Shown here piece after piece: positions 26,353 to 33,035 of a stretch of DNA of 64,000 nt. The stretch comes from Streptomyces aureoverticillatus (GTDB taxonomy: Bacteria; Actinomycetota; Actinomycetes; Streptomycetales; Streptomycetaceae). The stretch's first letter is position 1; the number at the start of each line of letters is the position of its first letter. The notes under the pieces were generated by a model. The model was given only the letters and a program-made list of their open reading frames with translations, was not told the origin of the DNA and searched no databases. The stretch is from positions 434,001 through 498,000 of the forward strand of contig NZ_BMSY01000003.1 in the NCBI RefSeq assembly GCF_014649395.1, written 5' to 3'. A program made the translations under genes and the position numbers.

Positions 26353-26979
26353 ATGCCGCTCGGCGTGGTCGCAAGACGAGAGAACGTGCTCTGGCGCGCA
26401 TCGACCCATCTGGCCCGAACCGTCTACCGCGAGGAGTTCGGGGCGGACATCGACCCTTCGCCCGACCTGTTCGCCGCCCTGCAGCACAGTGCGAGCGAGG
26501 AAGGGGCGGCCAACGACGCGCCCCTCGGAGCCGTGGCGGGCCTGACCTTCGCCGGCAGCGCCCACCTGCTGTCGGAGTACTACCTGTCCGGAAGCGTGGA
26601 ATCGATCCTCGCCCCGCGGATCGGGCAGCGACTGCAGCGCTCCGAAATCGTGGAAGTGGGCCCGCTCGCCGCGCGGACGAACGGGGACGGAGCCCGACTC
26701 TGCTCCCTCTTGCAGCTGCTGACCTGGTGCAACGGCGCCAAGGTGATCGTGTGCACCGTCACCGAGCGGCTGAGCGGTCTCCTGGCCCGTCTCGACATCG
26801 ACTTCGTGCCCCTGGCGGCCGCGGAGGAGAGCGCCCTGCCGCGGCGGCTGCAGGGCGACTGGGGGTCGTACTACGAGGCCTCTCCCGTCACCGGCTACGT
26901 CGATCTGCGCCACATCGGGCGGAATCTGACCGACGGGACCTTCAGCGCCATCACCGCGCGCCAGCCTGCGGGGGTGTGA
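26353..26979 (+). CDS. Thermostable-hemolysin-family protein (biosynthetic-island first gene)
   Basis: 208 residues, with the landmarks of the T_hemolysin family named from Vibrio delta-VPH: a SEYYLSGSVESIL block (residues 74-86; family LFLEQYLDxPIE), RSEIVEVGPLAA (96-107; family IVEIGNLA), a FTxT-like VCTVTERL block and the C-terminal LQGDWGSYYEASPVTGYVDL. No signal peptide, so it is unlikely to be a secreted lysin. The conserved residues and operon position suggest an intracellular enzyme, perhaps an acyltransferase-like fold, but that is inference. An AGGAGGGGG site precedes the ATG. The next gene starts 3 bp later. Confidence 0.8.
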   Translation: MPLGVVARRENVLWRASTHLARTVYREEFGADIDPSPDLFAALQHSASEEGAANDAPLGAVAGLTFAGSAHLLSEYYLSGSVESILAPRIGQRLQRSEIVEVGPLAARTNGDGARLCSLLQLLTWCNGAKVIVCTVTERLSGLLARLDIDFVPLAAAEESALPRRLQGDWGSYYEASPVTGYVDLRHIGRNLTDGTFSAITARQPAGV

Positions 26980-26982
26980 CGC

Positions 26983-28572
26983 GTGCTCAGCATCGAGCAC
27001 GGGCTGACCCGGCCCGACCATCAGGAACGCGTCCTCGTCGAGCTGGCCGACAGCGCGGGGCGCACCCTGCGGACCTACCGGTACCGCGACATCCGCGCAC
27101 TGCGCGACCGGCTGGCCCGGGAGCTGGACCTCGCCCCCGGCACACCGGTCGGCCTCGTGGCCGGCAACACCCCGGAGTGGGTGGTCGCCGATCTCGCCCT
27201 GCTGGCAAGGGGGTTGACCGAAGTTCCGGTGCCGCTCGCCTTCTCCGCGGAGCAGGCCGAGTCCCTGCTCCGCGGCACCGGGCTCTGTCTGGTGGACGAG
27301 GCCGGTGCGCGCCGCCTGCGAGAGTGGGGACTCGACCGGGACCGCACGGTCCTGCCCATCCCGCTCGACGCGGCGGCGGCAGCTCCGCCCACGCCCGCAC
27401 TCGCACCCGCTCCTTCGGCCGAGGGGGCGGTGCCCGATCTGGTCAAGGTGATCCACACCTCCGGAACCACCGGGCACCCCAAGGGAGTTCGCATCCGGGG
27501 CGCGGGCCTGGAGGCGCTCCTCGACTCACTGACCCACATCGTCCCGGGCGCGGTCTTCCGGCGTTATCTGTCCCTCGTACCGCTCAGCCTCCTCATCGAG
27601 CAGATCACGGCCGTCTATCTGCCCATCCGTACCGGCGGCAGGCTCGTCCTCCTGCCGTCGGACACCGCGCTCCTCGGCACGGCGGGCTCCCGCGCCGAGG
27701 ACGCGCTGGCCTGGCTGCGCGACACCCGCGCCACGGCAGCCGTGCTGCCGCCGGCCGTGGTCTCCGCGCTGGACAAGGCCGCGTCGGCCGCGGGCACGGA
27801 CGCCGCCGAGTCCCTGTTCGCGGGGGACGTCCCCTTCCTCATGGCGGGCGGGGCCCCGGTCGATCCGGCCGCGCTGCGCCGGCTCGGCGCCGCGGGGATC
27901 GAGGTGTACGAGGGGTACGGACTGAGCGAGAACAGCTCGGTGGTGTCCTGGAACCGGCCGGGCGAGAACGCTCCCGGCACGGTGGGCCGCCCCCTGCCGC
28001 ACTGCGAGGTGCGGCTCGGCGACGGGGACGAACTCCTGGTGAGATCCGCCTCGTTGTTCGCCGGTTACACCGTGGAGGACCCCACGAGCCGGCCGGTCGA
28101 CGCGGACGGCTGGCTGCACACCGGCGATCGCGCCTCGATCGACGAGCAGGGCCGCATCACCATCCTCGGCCGCCTCAAGAACATGATCATCACCGGTCAC
28201 GGCCGCAATGTCTCGCCGGAGTGGGTCGAGGGGCGGCTGCGCTCCTGCGCGGGCGTCCGTGACGGCGTGATCTTCGGCGAGGGCCTCGAACACCTGGTGG
28301 CCCTCGTCCTCACCGACCCCGGAGCCGACCCCGCGCGCGTCCGCGACGCGGTCCTCGCGCACGCCGCGAGCGAGCTGGCCGAGACGGACCGCCCCGAGCG
28401 GGTGATCGCCGTCGAGGACACCCCCGCCCTGCGGGAGCGGTACTTCACCGTCACCGGCAGGCCCCGTCGCGAGTCCCTCTTCGCCGAACTGGTCGCTCCA
28501 GACCTCGCGCAGTACACCGCCGCCTCCCGGGCGGCCCGGCACCTCCGCACCGAAAGGCAGTCCCGGACATGA
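26983..28572 (+). CDS. AMP-forming acyl/aryl ligase (ANL superfamily) with altered A10 motif
   Basis: 529 residues. P-loop HTSGTTGHPKG (158-168), YEGYGLSEN (309-317), GWLHTGD (376-382) and GRLKNMIITGHGRNVSP identify a fatty-acid/aryl-CoA-ligase-like adenylating enzyme. It would activate a carboxylic acid as acyl-AMP and pass it to CoA, an amine or another acceptor; no carrier protein is encoded nearby. The C-terminal motif reads YFTVTGRPRRESL (487-499): the catalytic lysine normally after TG (position 493) is Arg. That predicts weak or altered adenylation, or reliance on another residue. Starts with GTG; overlaps the next gene by 4 bp. Confidence 0.92.
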   Translation: MLSIEHGLTRPDHQERVLVELADSAGRTLRTYRYRDIRALRDRLARELDLAPGTPVGLVAGNTPEWVVADLALLARGLTEVPVPLAFSAEQAESLLRGTGLCLVDEAGARRLREWGLDRDRTVLPIPLDAAAAAPPTPALAPAPSAEGAVPDLVKVIHTSGTTGHPKGVRIRGAGLEALLDSLTHIVPGAVFRRYLSLVPLSLLIEQITAVYLPIRTGGRLVLLPSDTALLGTAGSRAEDALAWLRDTRATAAVLPPAVVSALDKAASAAGTDAAESLFAGDVPFLMAGGAPVDPAALRRLGAAGIEVYEGYGLSENSSVVSWNRPGENAPGTVGRPLPHCEVRLGDGDELLVRSASLFAGYTVEDPTSRPVDADGWLHTGDRASIDEQGRITILGRLKNMIITGHGRNVSPEWVEGRLRSCAGVRDGVIFGEGLEHLVALVLTDPGADPARVRDAVLAHAASELAETDRPERVIAVEDTPALRERYFTVTGRPRRESLFAELVAPDLAQYTAASRAARHLRTERQSRT

Positions 28573-29468
28573 CCCTTCCCTACGTCCACCAGCGTCTCGG
28601 CACCGGCACCGGCGCGCTCCTCACCCCGGCCGCCCCGGACACCCGGCTCGACGACCTGGCACCCCATCTCCTGACGCTCCTCGCCGAGGCCGGACACCTG
28701 CTGATCCGGGACTTCGGCCCGTCCCTGGACGACTTCAACGCACTCGTGCGGCGGTGCAGCGGCCGGATCACCCTCGACCCGGCCCGTACCTTCTACGGCG
28801 AGGTCGCCCAGAAGGTCGACTCCGGCACGGACGCCCTCGGCCTGCACATCGAGAACGGCGCCACTCCCTACCCGCCCGACCTCCTCTGGTTCCACTGCGT
28901 GAAGGCGGCCTCCGCGGGCTCCCGCACGACGGTGTGCGACGGCCGGCGGGTGTGGGAGCGACTCGACGAGGCCGACCGCGCGCTCTACTCGGAACAGCCC
29001 ATCGTGTACGAGCGCCGCGTCGGCGAGAGCCACTGGCGCACCTTCACCGCCTTCAGTCTGGGCGACGGCCGGAGCCCGGACGACGTGACCGCCGACGACC
29101 TCCGGGACCTGTCGGGCAGGGACAGCACCACGGTCACCGAGCACCCGGACGGCTCGATCACCTACGCCTTCCGTACCCACGCCGCGCATCCCACCCACTG
29201 GTCGCGAGAGCTCGCCTGGGCCAACAGCGTCTTCGGCCCCTCGTACAACTACGAGACCCCGGACATCCGTTTCGCGGACGGCACCGAGCTCCCGCAGGAC
29301 TCCCTGGACCGGCTGATGAAGATCACCGAAGAGGTCACCGAGGAGATCGACTGGCGGGACGGGGACGTCGTGCTGATCGACAACTCCCGTGTGATGCACG
29401 GCCGCCGGGAAATCCTCGACACCTCCCGGACCATCGTCAACGCCCAGAGCTTCCTGCCCGCGTCCTGA
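28569..29468 (+). CDS. TauD/TfdA-family Fe(II)/2-oxoglutarate dioxygenase
   Basis: 299 residues. The iron facial triad is predicted as H93-x-E95 (GLHIENG) with distal H277 (RVMHGRREI); Arg in TSRTIV near the C-terminus would bind 2-oxoglutarate. HxE rather than HxD is seen in secondary-metabolite hydroxylases such as the VioC/clavaminate-synthase-like group, and the WFHCVKAASAGSRTTVCDGR block resembles SyrP-like enzymes. It would hydroxylate, desaturate or otherwise oxidise a C-H bond of the pathway intermediate. Overlaps the ligase gene by 4 bp (ATGA). Confidence 0.92.
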   Translation: MTLPYVHQRLGTGTGALLTPAAPDTRLDDLAPHLLTLLAEAGHLLIRDFGPSLDDFNALVRRCSGRITLDPARTFYGEVAQKVDSGTDALGLHIENGATPYPPDLLWFHCVKAASAGSRTTVCDGRRVWERLDEADRALYSEQPIVYERRVGESHWRTFTAFSLGDGRSPDDVTADDLRDLSGRDSTTVTEHPDGSITYAFRTHAAHPTHWSRELAWANSVFGPSYNYETPDIRFADGTELPQDSLDRLMKITEEVTEEIDWRDGDVVLIDNSRVMHGRREILDTSRTIVNAQSFLPAS

Positions 29469-29519
29469 CGCCGACCGCCCCCTCGACAAGGAACAACGAC
29501 CATTCACACAGCGACCACC

Positions 29520-30569
29520 ATGCCCACCCCTTCTGACGCGCGGCACAAGCTCGACAGCATCATGACGCTGGCCCACGTCAACACCTTCCACCCCAACGCG
29601 TTCGACTGGCCCAAGGCCCGCTCCCGGGAGAACCTCGCCTTCCTGTCCGAGGTCGCCTGGGGCGCTCCCGGCCACGAGGGCGAAGCGGTCGCCTACATCG
29701 TCAAGGAGCTCGGCCAGCTCGCCGAGATCGAGCGGCACGTCAGCGCGACCATGGCGCTCATCCTGAGCGAGATGCCCCTGCACACCGGCCTCGGTCCGCT
29801 GGGCGACGGGCACGAACTGCACCATGCGGTGTCCTGCTTCGCCGCCGAGGAGCTGCACCACGCGAACACGTTCTTCCGCTACGTACGCGAGATCTCCGGC
29901 CTCGAACCGCGGCTCGACGACGGCCTGTTCGCGGAGCGGCTCGCCGTCTTCCAGGAGGACGACCACCCCTGGGTGAAACTGATCGCCCTGTGCTGCTCGG
30001 CGTATGTCGGCGAGTCCGTCATCACCGTCTTCGAGCACCGGGTGGACCACCTGGACCCCGACAGGGAGTACTTCCTCACGCAGCTGCTCCATCTGCACGG
30101 CCTCGACGAGGCACGCCATGTGCAGGTCGACCACTTCGTCATGCGGGACCTCTACCAGGAGCTGACGCCCGCGCAGCGGGTACGGACCCGTGAACTGGTC
30201 GGCAGGATCGAGGAGTTGAACCGGCGCCTCGCCGTCTCCTTCGCCGACCTCGTCAAGGAACTGACCGGCGTGGACGTGAACACGGTGCCCGCCGCCCAGA
30301 CGCAGCTGGCGATCACCCAGGCGTTCGGCTCCCGCATCTTCGACGAGCACGGCGCCCCGCGCACCGTCGACGAGGTCCTGGACGAGGAACTCCTCGACCT
30401 GGTCGGCGGGTTCTCCGGAGTCGGCCATGTGCACGCGCCGCGGCGGCGGCCGCTGTCCCTTCCGCAGCCGTCCCAGACATCTCAGCAGTCCGAGACACCC
30501 CAGCAGTCCCAAATATCTCAGCAGTCCCAGAAGTCTCAGCAGTCTCAGCAGTCGGCAGGAGTGAAATGA
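29520..30569 (+). CDS. Ferritin-like diiron oxygenase (AurF-like) with Ser/Gln-rich tail
   Basis: 349 residues. Four helices supply likely iron ligands: E71 (EIERH), E110-E111..H113-H114 (AAEELHHANTFF), E165 (AYVGESVITV) and E197..H200 (LDEARH). This E...ExxH...E...ExxH layout is that of ferritin-like diiron oxygenases such as AurF/CmlI, which oxidise amines; heme-oxygenase-like diiron oxidases are the alternative. The last ~35 residues are SQQSQ-type repeats. Start uncertain: the ATG at 29520 has no site at proper distance, while AAGGAA (29488-29493) is 8 bases before an in-frame ATT at 29502. The stop overlaps the next start by 4 bp. Confidence 0.82.
   Translation: MPTPSDARHKLDSIMTLAHVNTFHPNAFDWPKARSRENLAFLSEVAWGAPGHEGEAVAYIVKELGQLAEIERHVSATMALILSEMPLHTGLGPLGDGHELHHAVSCFAAEELHHANTFFRYVREISGLEPRLDDGLFAERLAVFQEDDHPWVKLIALCCSAYVGESVITVFEHRVDHLDPDREYFLTQLLHLHGLDEARHVQVDHFVMRDLYQELTPAQRVRTRELVGRIEELNRRLAVSFADLVKELTGVDVNTVPAAQTQLAITQAFGSRIFDEHGAPRTVDEVLDEELLDLVGGFSGVGHVHAPRRRPLSLPQPSQTSQQSETPQQSQISQQSQKSQQSQQSAGVK
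30462..30555. repeat. Degenerate CAGCAGTCC/CAGTCT repeats at the diiron gene 3' end
   Basis: Imperfect repeats of TCTCAGCAGTCCCAG-like units encode the Ser/Gln tail of the diiron enzyme. Composition is strikingly lower in GC than neighbouring coding sequence. Confidence 0.85.
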
Positions 30570-30913
30570 AGAGCACGGCCATCCTGCTCACGGAGTTCTC
30601 CCGTGAGTGGCACGCCCTCGACCGCTCGACCCGCAGCGAGCTGGAGGCCCGGCACCTGCACCCGCTGGTGGCCAAGTACGCGGACCGGCTCACGGTGCGC
30701 TTCCTCAACAGCCTGGGCTTCGACGCCCGCTTCTCGCACATGGCGATCATCGAGGCCGCCGACCTGAAGGACTACTACTTCTTCATCGAGGAGCTGCGGG
30801 ACAGCCGGCTGCTCGCCGACGGCCATCTCGTCATCAACAGGATCATCCTCGGCTACGAGGACGGCTACCCGCAGTTCGACGAGGAGACGGCTGCCAAGGG
30901 AGCCGCGGCATGA
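30566..30913 (+). CDS. Darcynin-like protein 1
   Basis: 115 residues, a small alpha/beta protein of the darcynin family (function unknown). Family landmarks: WHALDRSTRSELEARHLHPL near the start, YADRLTVRFLNSLGFDARFS in the middle, the ADLKDYYFFIEELRDSRL block (family D-L-x-x-Y-x-x-x-V-E-x-LR) and ILGYEDGY at the end. Paralogous to the next gene across its whole length. It may be a structural partner or small-molecule-binding accessory. Start and stop overlap its neighbours by 4 bp each, implying coupled translation. Confidence 0.78.
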   Translation: MKSTAILLTEFSREWHALDRSTRSELEARHLHPLVAKYADRLTVRFLNSLGFDARFSHMAIIEAADLKDYYFFIEELRDSRLLADGHLVINRIILGYEDGYPQFDEETAAKGAAA

Positions 30914-31323
30914 CGTATACCGTCCTCGTCACCTGCGACTTCGCGCCGTCCTGGCTCGCGCTCAGCCGCGCCGAGCGCAAGCGGTACCGCGCCCAGCACG
31001 TCCTGCCGGTCTTCGCCAAGCACGCGGATCGGATCACCGCGCGGTTCTACGACAGCGAGTCGTTCCACGCGGAGTTCTCCGACCTCATCCACTTCGAGAC
31101 CGAGCGGCTCGAACACTACTTCCTGCTCATCGAGGACCTGCGGGACTGCCCGCTGCTCGTCGAGGGCCATGTGGAACTCCGTGAGTCCTTCATCGCCGTG
31201 GAGAACGGCTACCGAGTGATCCCGGAGGCCGTGTTCGGCGCCGCCACAGAAGACGACACCACCGACATCACCTCCACCGACTCCACCGACTCCACCGACT
31301 CCACCGACAAGGAGCTCATCTGA
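30910..31323 (+). CDS. Darcynin-like protein 2 with STD-repeat tail
   Basis: 137 residues; residues 1-105 align with the upstream paralog: WLALSRAERKRYRAQHVLPV, KHADRITARFYDSESFHAEF, SDLIHFETERLEHYFLLIED-LRD and VENGY. This copy is closer to the family consensus (RFYDxExFxAxxSD). The tail is an added acidic DST repeat coded by 9-bp units at about 31262-31307. Tandem paralogs suggest a heteromer. Coupled by 4-bp and 1-bp overlaps to neighbours. Confidence 0.8.
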   Translation: MTYTVLVTCDFAPSWLALSRAERKRYRAQHVLPVFAKHADRITARFYDSESFHAEFSDLIHFETERLEHYFLLIEDLRDCPLLVEGHVELRESFIAVENGYRVIPEAVFGAATEDDTTDITSTDSTDSTDSTDKELI

Positions 31324-31991
31324 TGCTGACCATCGATTCCCCCCAGGTCTCCACGGTCCTGAACGAACTGTTCAGCGCCGCCCACCGGCAGGACGCCGAA
31401 CTGGACGAGCAGGGCGCGGAGATGGAGGGCCACCTCGTCTTCGACCAGGCCCTGTGCGAGCAGCTCACGGACGCCTACCTGGCGGTGGACCGCCGTATGG
31501 GCCGCTTCCTCTACACCCTGATACGCAGTCACAACGCCCGCAACGTAGTGGAGTTCGGCACGTCCTTCGGCGTCTCCGCGCTGCACATCGCCTCGGCGCT
31601 GCGCGACAACGGCGGCGGCCGCCTCACCACGGCCGAGATCCAGCGGAACAAGGCCGAGGCCGCCCGCGCCAACCTCGACTCCGTCGGCCTCGGCGACCTC
31701 GTCGACATCCGCGTCGGCGACGCCCTGGAGACCCTGCGCGATGTCGAAGGGCCGATCGACCTGCTGCTGCTCGACGGCTGGCCCAATGCCTACCTCCCGC
31801 TCCTTCGCGTCCTCGAACCCAAGCTGCGCAAGGGCGCCATCGTGCTCGCCGACGACCTGCCCCAGGGCGGTCCGGTGCCGCCGGAGCCGCTGAAGGAGTT
31901 CCACGCGTACGTACGCGATCCGCGCAACGGCTACTCGACGGTGACGCTGCCGATCGGCGACGGCGTGGAGTTCTGCGTCCAGGCTCTCTGA
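31323..31991 (+). CDS. Class I SAM-dependent methyltransferase (O-methyltransferase-like)
   Basis: 222 residues. Motif I VVEFGTSFGVSALHIASAL (75-93), the acidic motif II TTAEIQ (E105), post-I VGDALETL, motif with LLLLDGWPNAYLPL (D151) and VLADDLP (D177-D178) place it with cation-dependent-type O-methyltransferases (caffeoyl-CoA/catechol OMT group). It would methylate an oxygen (or nitrogen) on the pathway product, perhaps one introduced by the two oxygenases. Starts on the TGATG overlap with darcynin 2; followed by a strong terminator. Confidence 0.9.
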   Translation: MLTIDSPQVSTVLNELFSAAHRQDAELDEQGAEMEGHLVFDQALCEQLTDAYLAVDRRMGRFLYTLIRSHNARNVVEFGTSFGVSALHIASALRDNGGGRLTTAEIQRNKAEAARANLDSVGLGDLVDIRVGDALETLRDVEGPIDLLLLDGWPNAYLPLLRVLEPKLRKGAIVLADDLPQGGPVPPEPLKEFHAYVRDPRNGYSTVTLPIGDGVEFCVQAL

Positions 31992-31995
31992 GCGG

Positions 31996-32035
31996 GTGGC
32001 GGGGAGCCGGCCCTCCGGGGACGGCTCCCCGCCAC
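31996..32035. terminator. Terminator between the operon and the TetR gene
   Basis: 14-bp perfect arms, GTGGCGGGGAGCCG (31996-32009) and its complement (32022-32035), 12-base loop. It lies between convergent stops at 31991 and 32044. Confidence 0.9.
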
Positions 32036-32043
32036 ACGTGCCC

Positions 32044-32832
32044 CTACTTCTCGCGGCCCGCGACCACGCCGAGGCCGCTGATCATGATGTCGAGGCCGAA
32101 CTCGAAGCGGGCGTCGCGGTCGCCACCGACCATGTGCGGCTTGAGGGCCACGAGGCTCGGGAAGCGTTCGCCCGGCAGCGCCGCGATCACCTCGTCGAGG
32201 TACGCCTGTGCCATGACCGCCGGGTCCTCACCGCTCTCGGCGCGCGAGCGGTACAGCGCCGACTCGTAGGCGTCGGCCGACAGATAGAGCATGAGGACGT
32301 CCAGGATCCACGCGCACGCCTGATCCGGGATCCCGGCCGCCCGCAGGATCGTGAGCAGCCCCTCGCTGATGACCAGGGCGTTGGGCCCCGCGGCGATGAC
32401 CGCCATGCTGGCGCGGGCCAGGTCCCCGTGCGAGGCGAGCGCGTCCCTGGCCTCCCTGACCACGCCCTTGACCTGCTCCTCCCACTCGCCCGGCACCGGC
32501 TCGGGGACGTCCACGGTGCCCAGGACCCGGTCGAGGACCAGCTCAAGGAGTTCTTCCTTGCCCGAGACATAGACGTACAGCGACGCGGGTCCCGTGTTGA
32601 GCTCCTCCGCGACGCGTCGCATGCTCACCGCGTCCAGGCCCTGGGCGTCCACGATGCGCAGCGCCGCGTCGACGATCGACGGCTGGCTGAGCGGCTGCCG
32701 CACCGGACGGGCCCGGCGACGCCAGGGCGGGGTCGGCAGCTCGGTCGGTCCCTGCCCGGCCGCCGGCGGGGTCTTCGGAGTATTCGGGGACTTCGGGGAC
32801 TTCGGGGTTTTACCGCGAGCTGTCTGAGCCAT
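32044..32832 (-). CDS. TetR-family regulator of the biosynthetic island
   Basis: 262 residues from the ATG at 32832. The first ~55 residues are Lys/Ser/Pro/Thr-rich (KTPKSPKSPNTPKTP), then a TetR HTH (MRRVAEELNTGPASLYVYVS) and a TetR_C_1-type ligand-binding domain. Convergent with the biosynthetic operon and divergent from an MFS exporter. A 17-bp palindrome in the shared intergenic region is its likely operator, and matching sites precede the operon. The inducer may be the pathway product. Confidence 0.92.
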   Translation of the reverse strand: MAQTARGKTPKSPKSPNTPKTPPAAGQGPTELPTPPWRRRARPVRQPLSQPSIVDAALRIVDAQGLDAVSMRRVAEELNTGPASLYVYVSGKEELLELVLDRVLGTVDVPEPVPGEWEEQVKGVVREARDALASHGDLARASMAVIAAGPNALVISEGLLTILRAAGIPDQACAWILDVLMLYLSADAYESALYRSRAESGEDPAVMAQAYLDEVIAALPGERFPSLVALKPHMVGGDRDARFEFGLDIMISGLGVVAGREK

Positions 32833-32912
32833 AGCGCCGTCCTGAATGAGTCGTGGATACGAACACCGTAGTTGACACGAACACTGAAGCATGAAAGAAC
32901 AACGATCGTCAT

Positions 32913-32929
32913 AACGAACGGCGTTCGTT
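32913..32929. promoter_or_regulatory. Operator palindrome C (TetR/MFS intergenic)
   Basis: AACGAACG-G-CGTTCGTT, perfect 8-bp arms with a one-base centre, between the TetR (starts 32832) and exporter (starts 33036) genes. The core CGAACG-N-CGTTCG also occurs at 26016-26030. A -35-like TTGACA is at 32872-32877 but no convincing -10 was found. Confidence 0.75.
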
Positions 32930-32941
32930 CGCGGTTCGCGG

Positions 32942-33025
32942 GATGCGGTCTCCGAGATGTGCTCCGCGAGATGTGCTCCGCGAGATGTGTTCCGAGAGAT
33001 GTGTTCCGAGAGATGCGATCCGAAA
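32942..33025. repeat. 14-bp tandem repeat (x6) in the exporter 5' leader
   Basis: Six contiguous 14-bp units: GATGCGGTCTCCGA, two GATGTGCTCCGCGA, two GATGTGTTCCGAGA, and GATGCGATCCGAAA. They fill the space between the operator and the ribosome site (AAAGAGGAG). The array ends 10 bp before the ATG, so it is probably transcribed and could affect RNA structure or translation. Confidence 0.95.
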
Positions 33026-33035
33026 GAGGAGTGAG

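Noticed and set aside
26353..26979. Secreted haemolysin toxin
   Set aside because: No signal peptide and tightly coupled to metabolic enzymes; the name is inherited from a Vibrio homologue.
26286..28262. 658-codon frame spanning the first two island genes
   Set aside because: Arg/Pro-rich shadow crossing the stop between two genes with clear families and ribosome sites.
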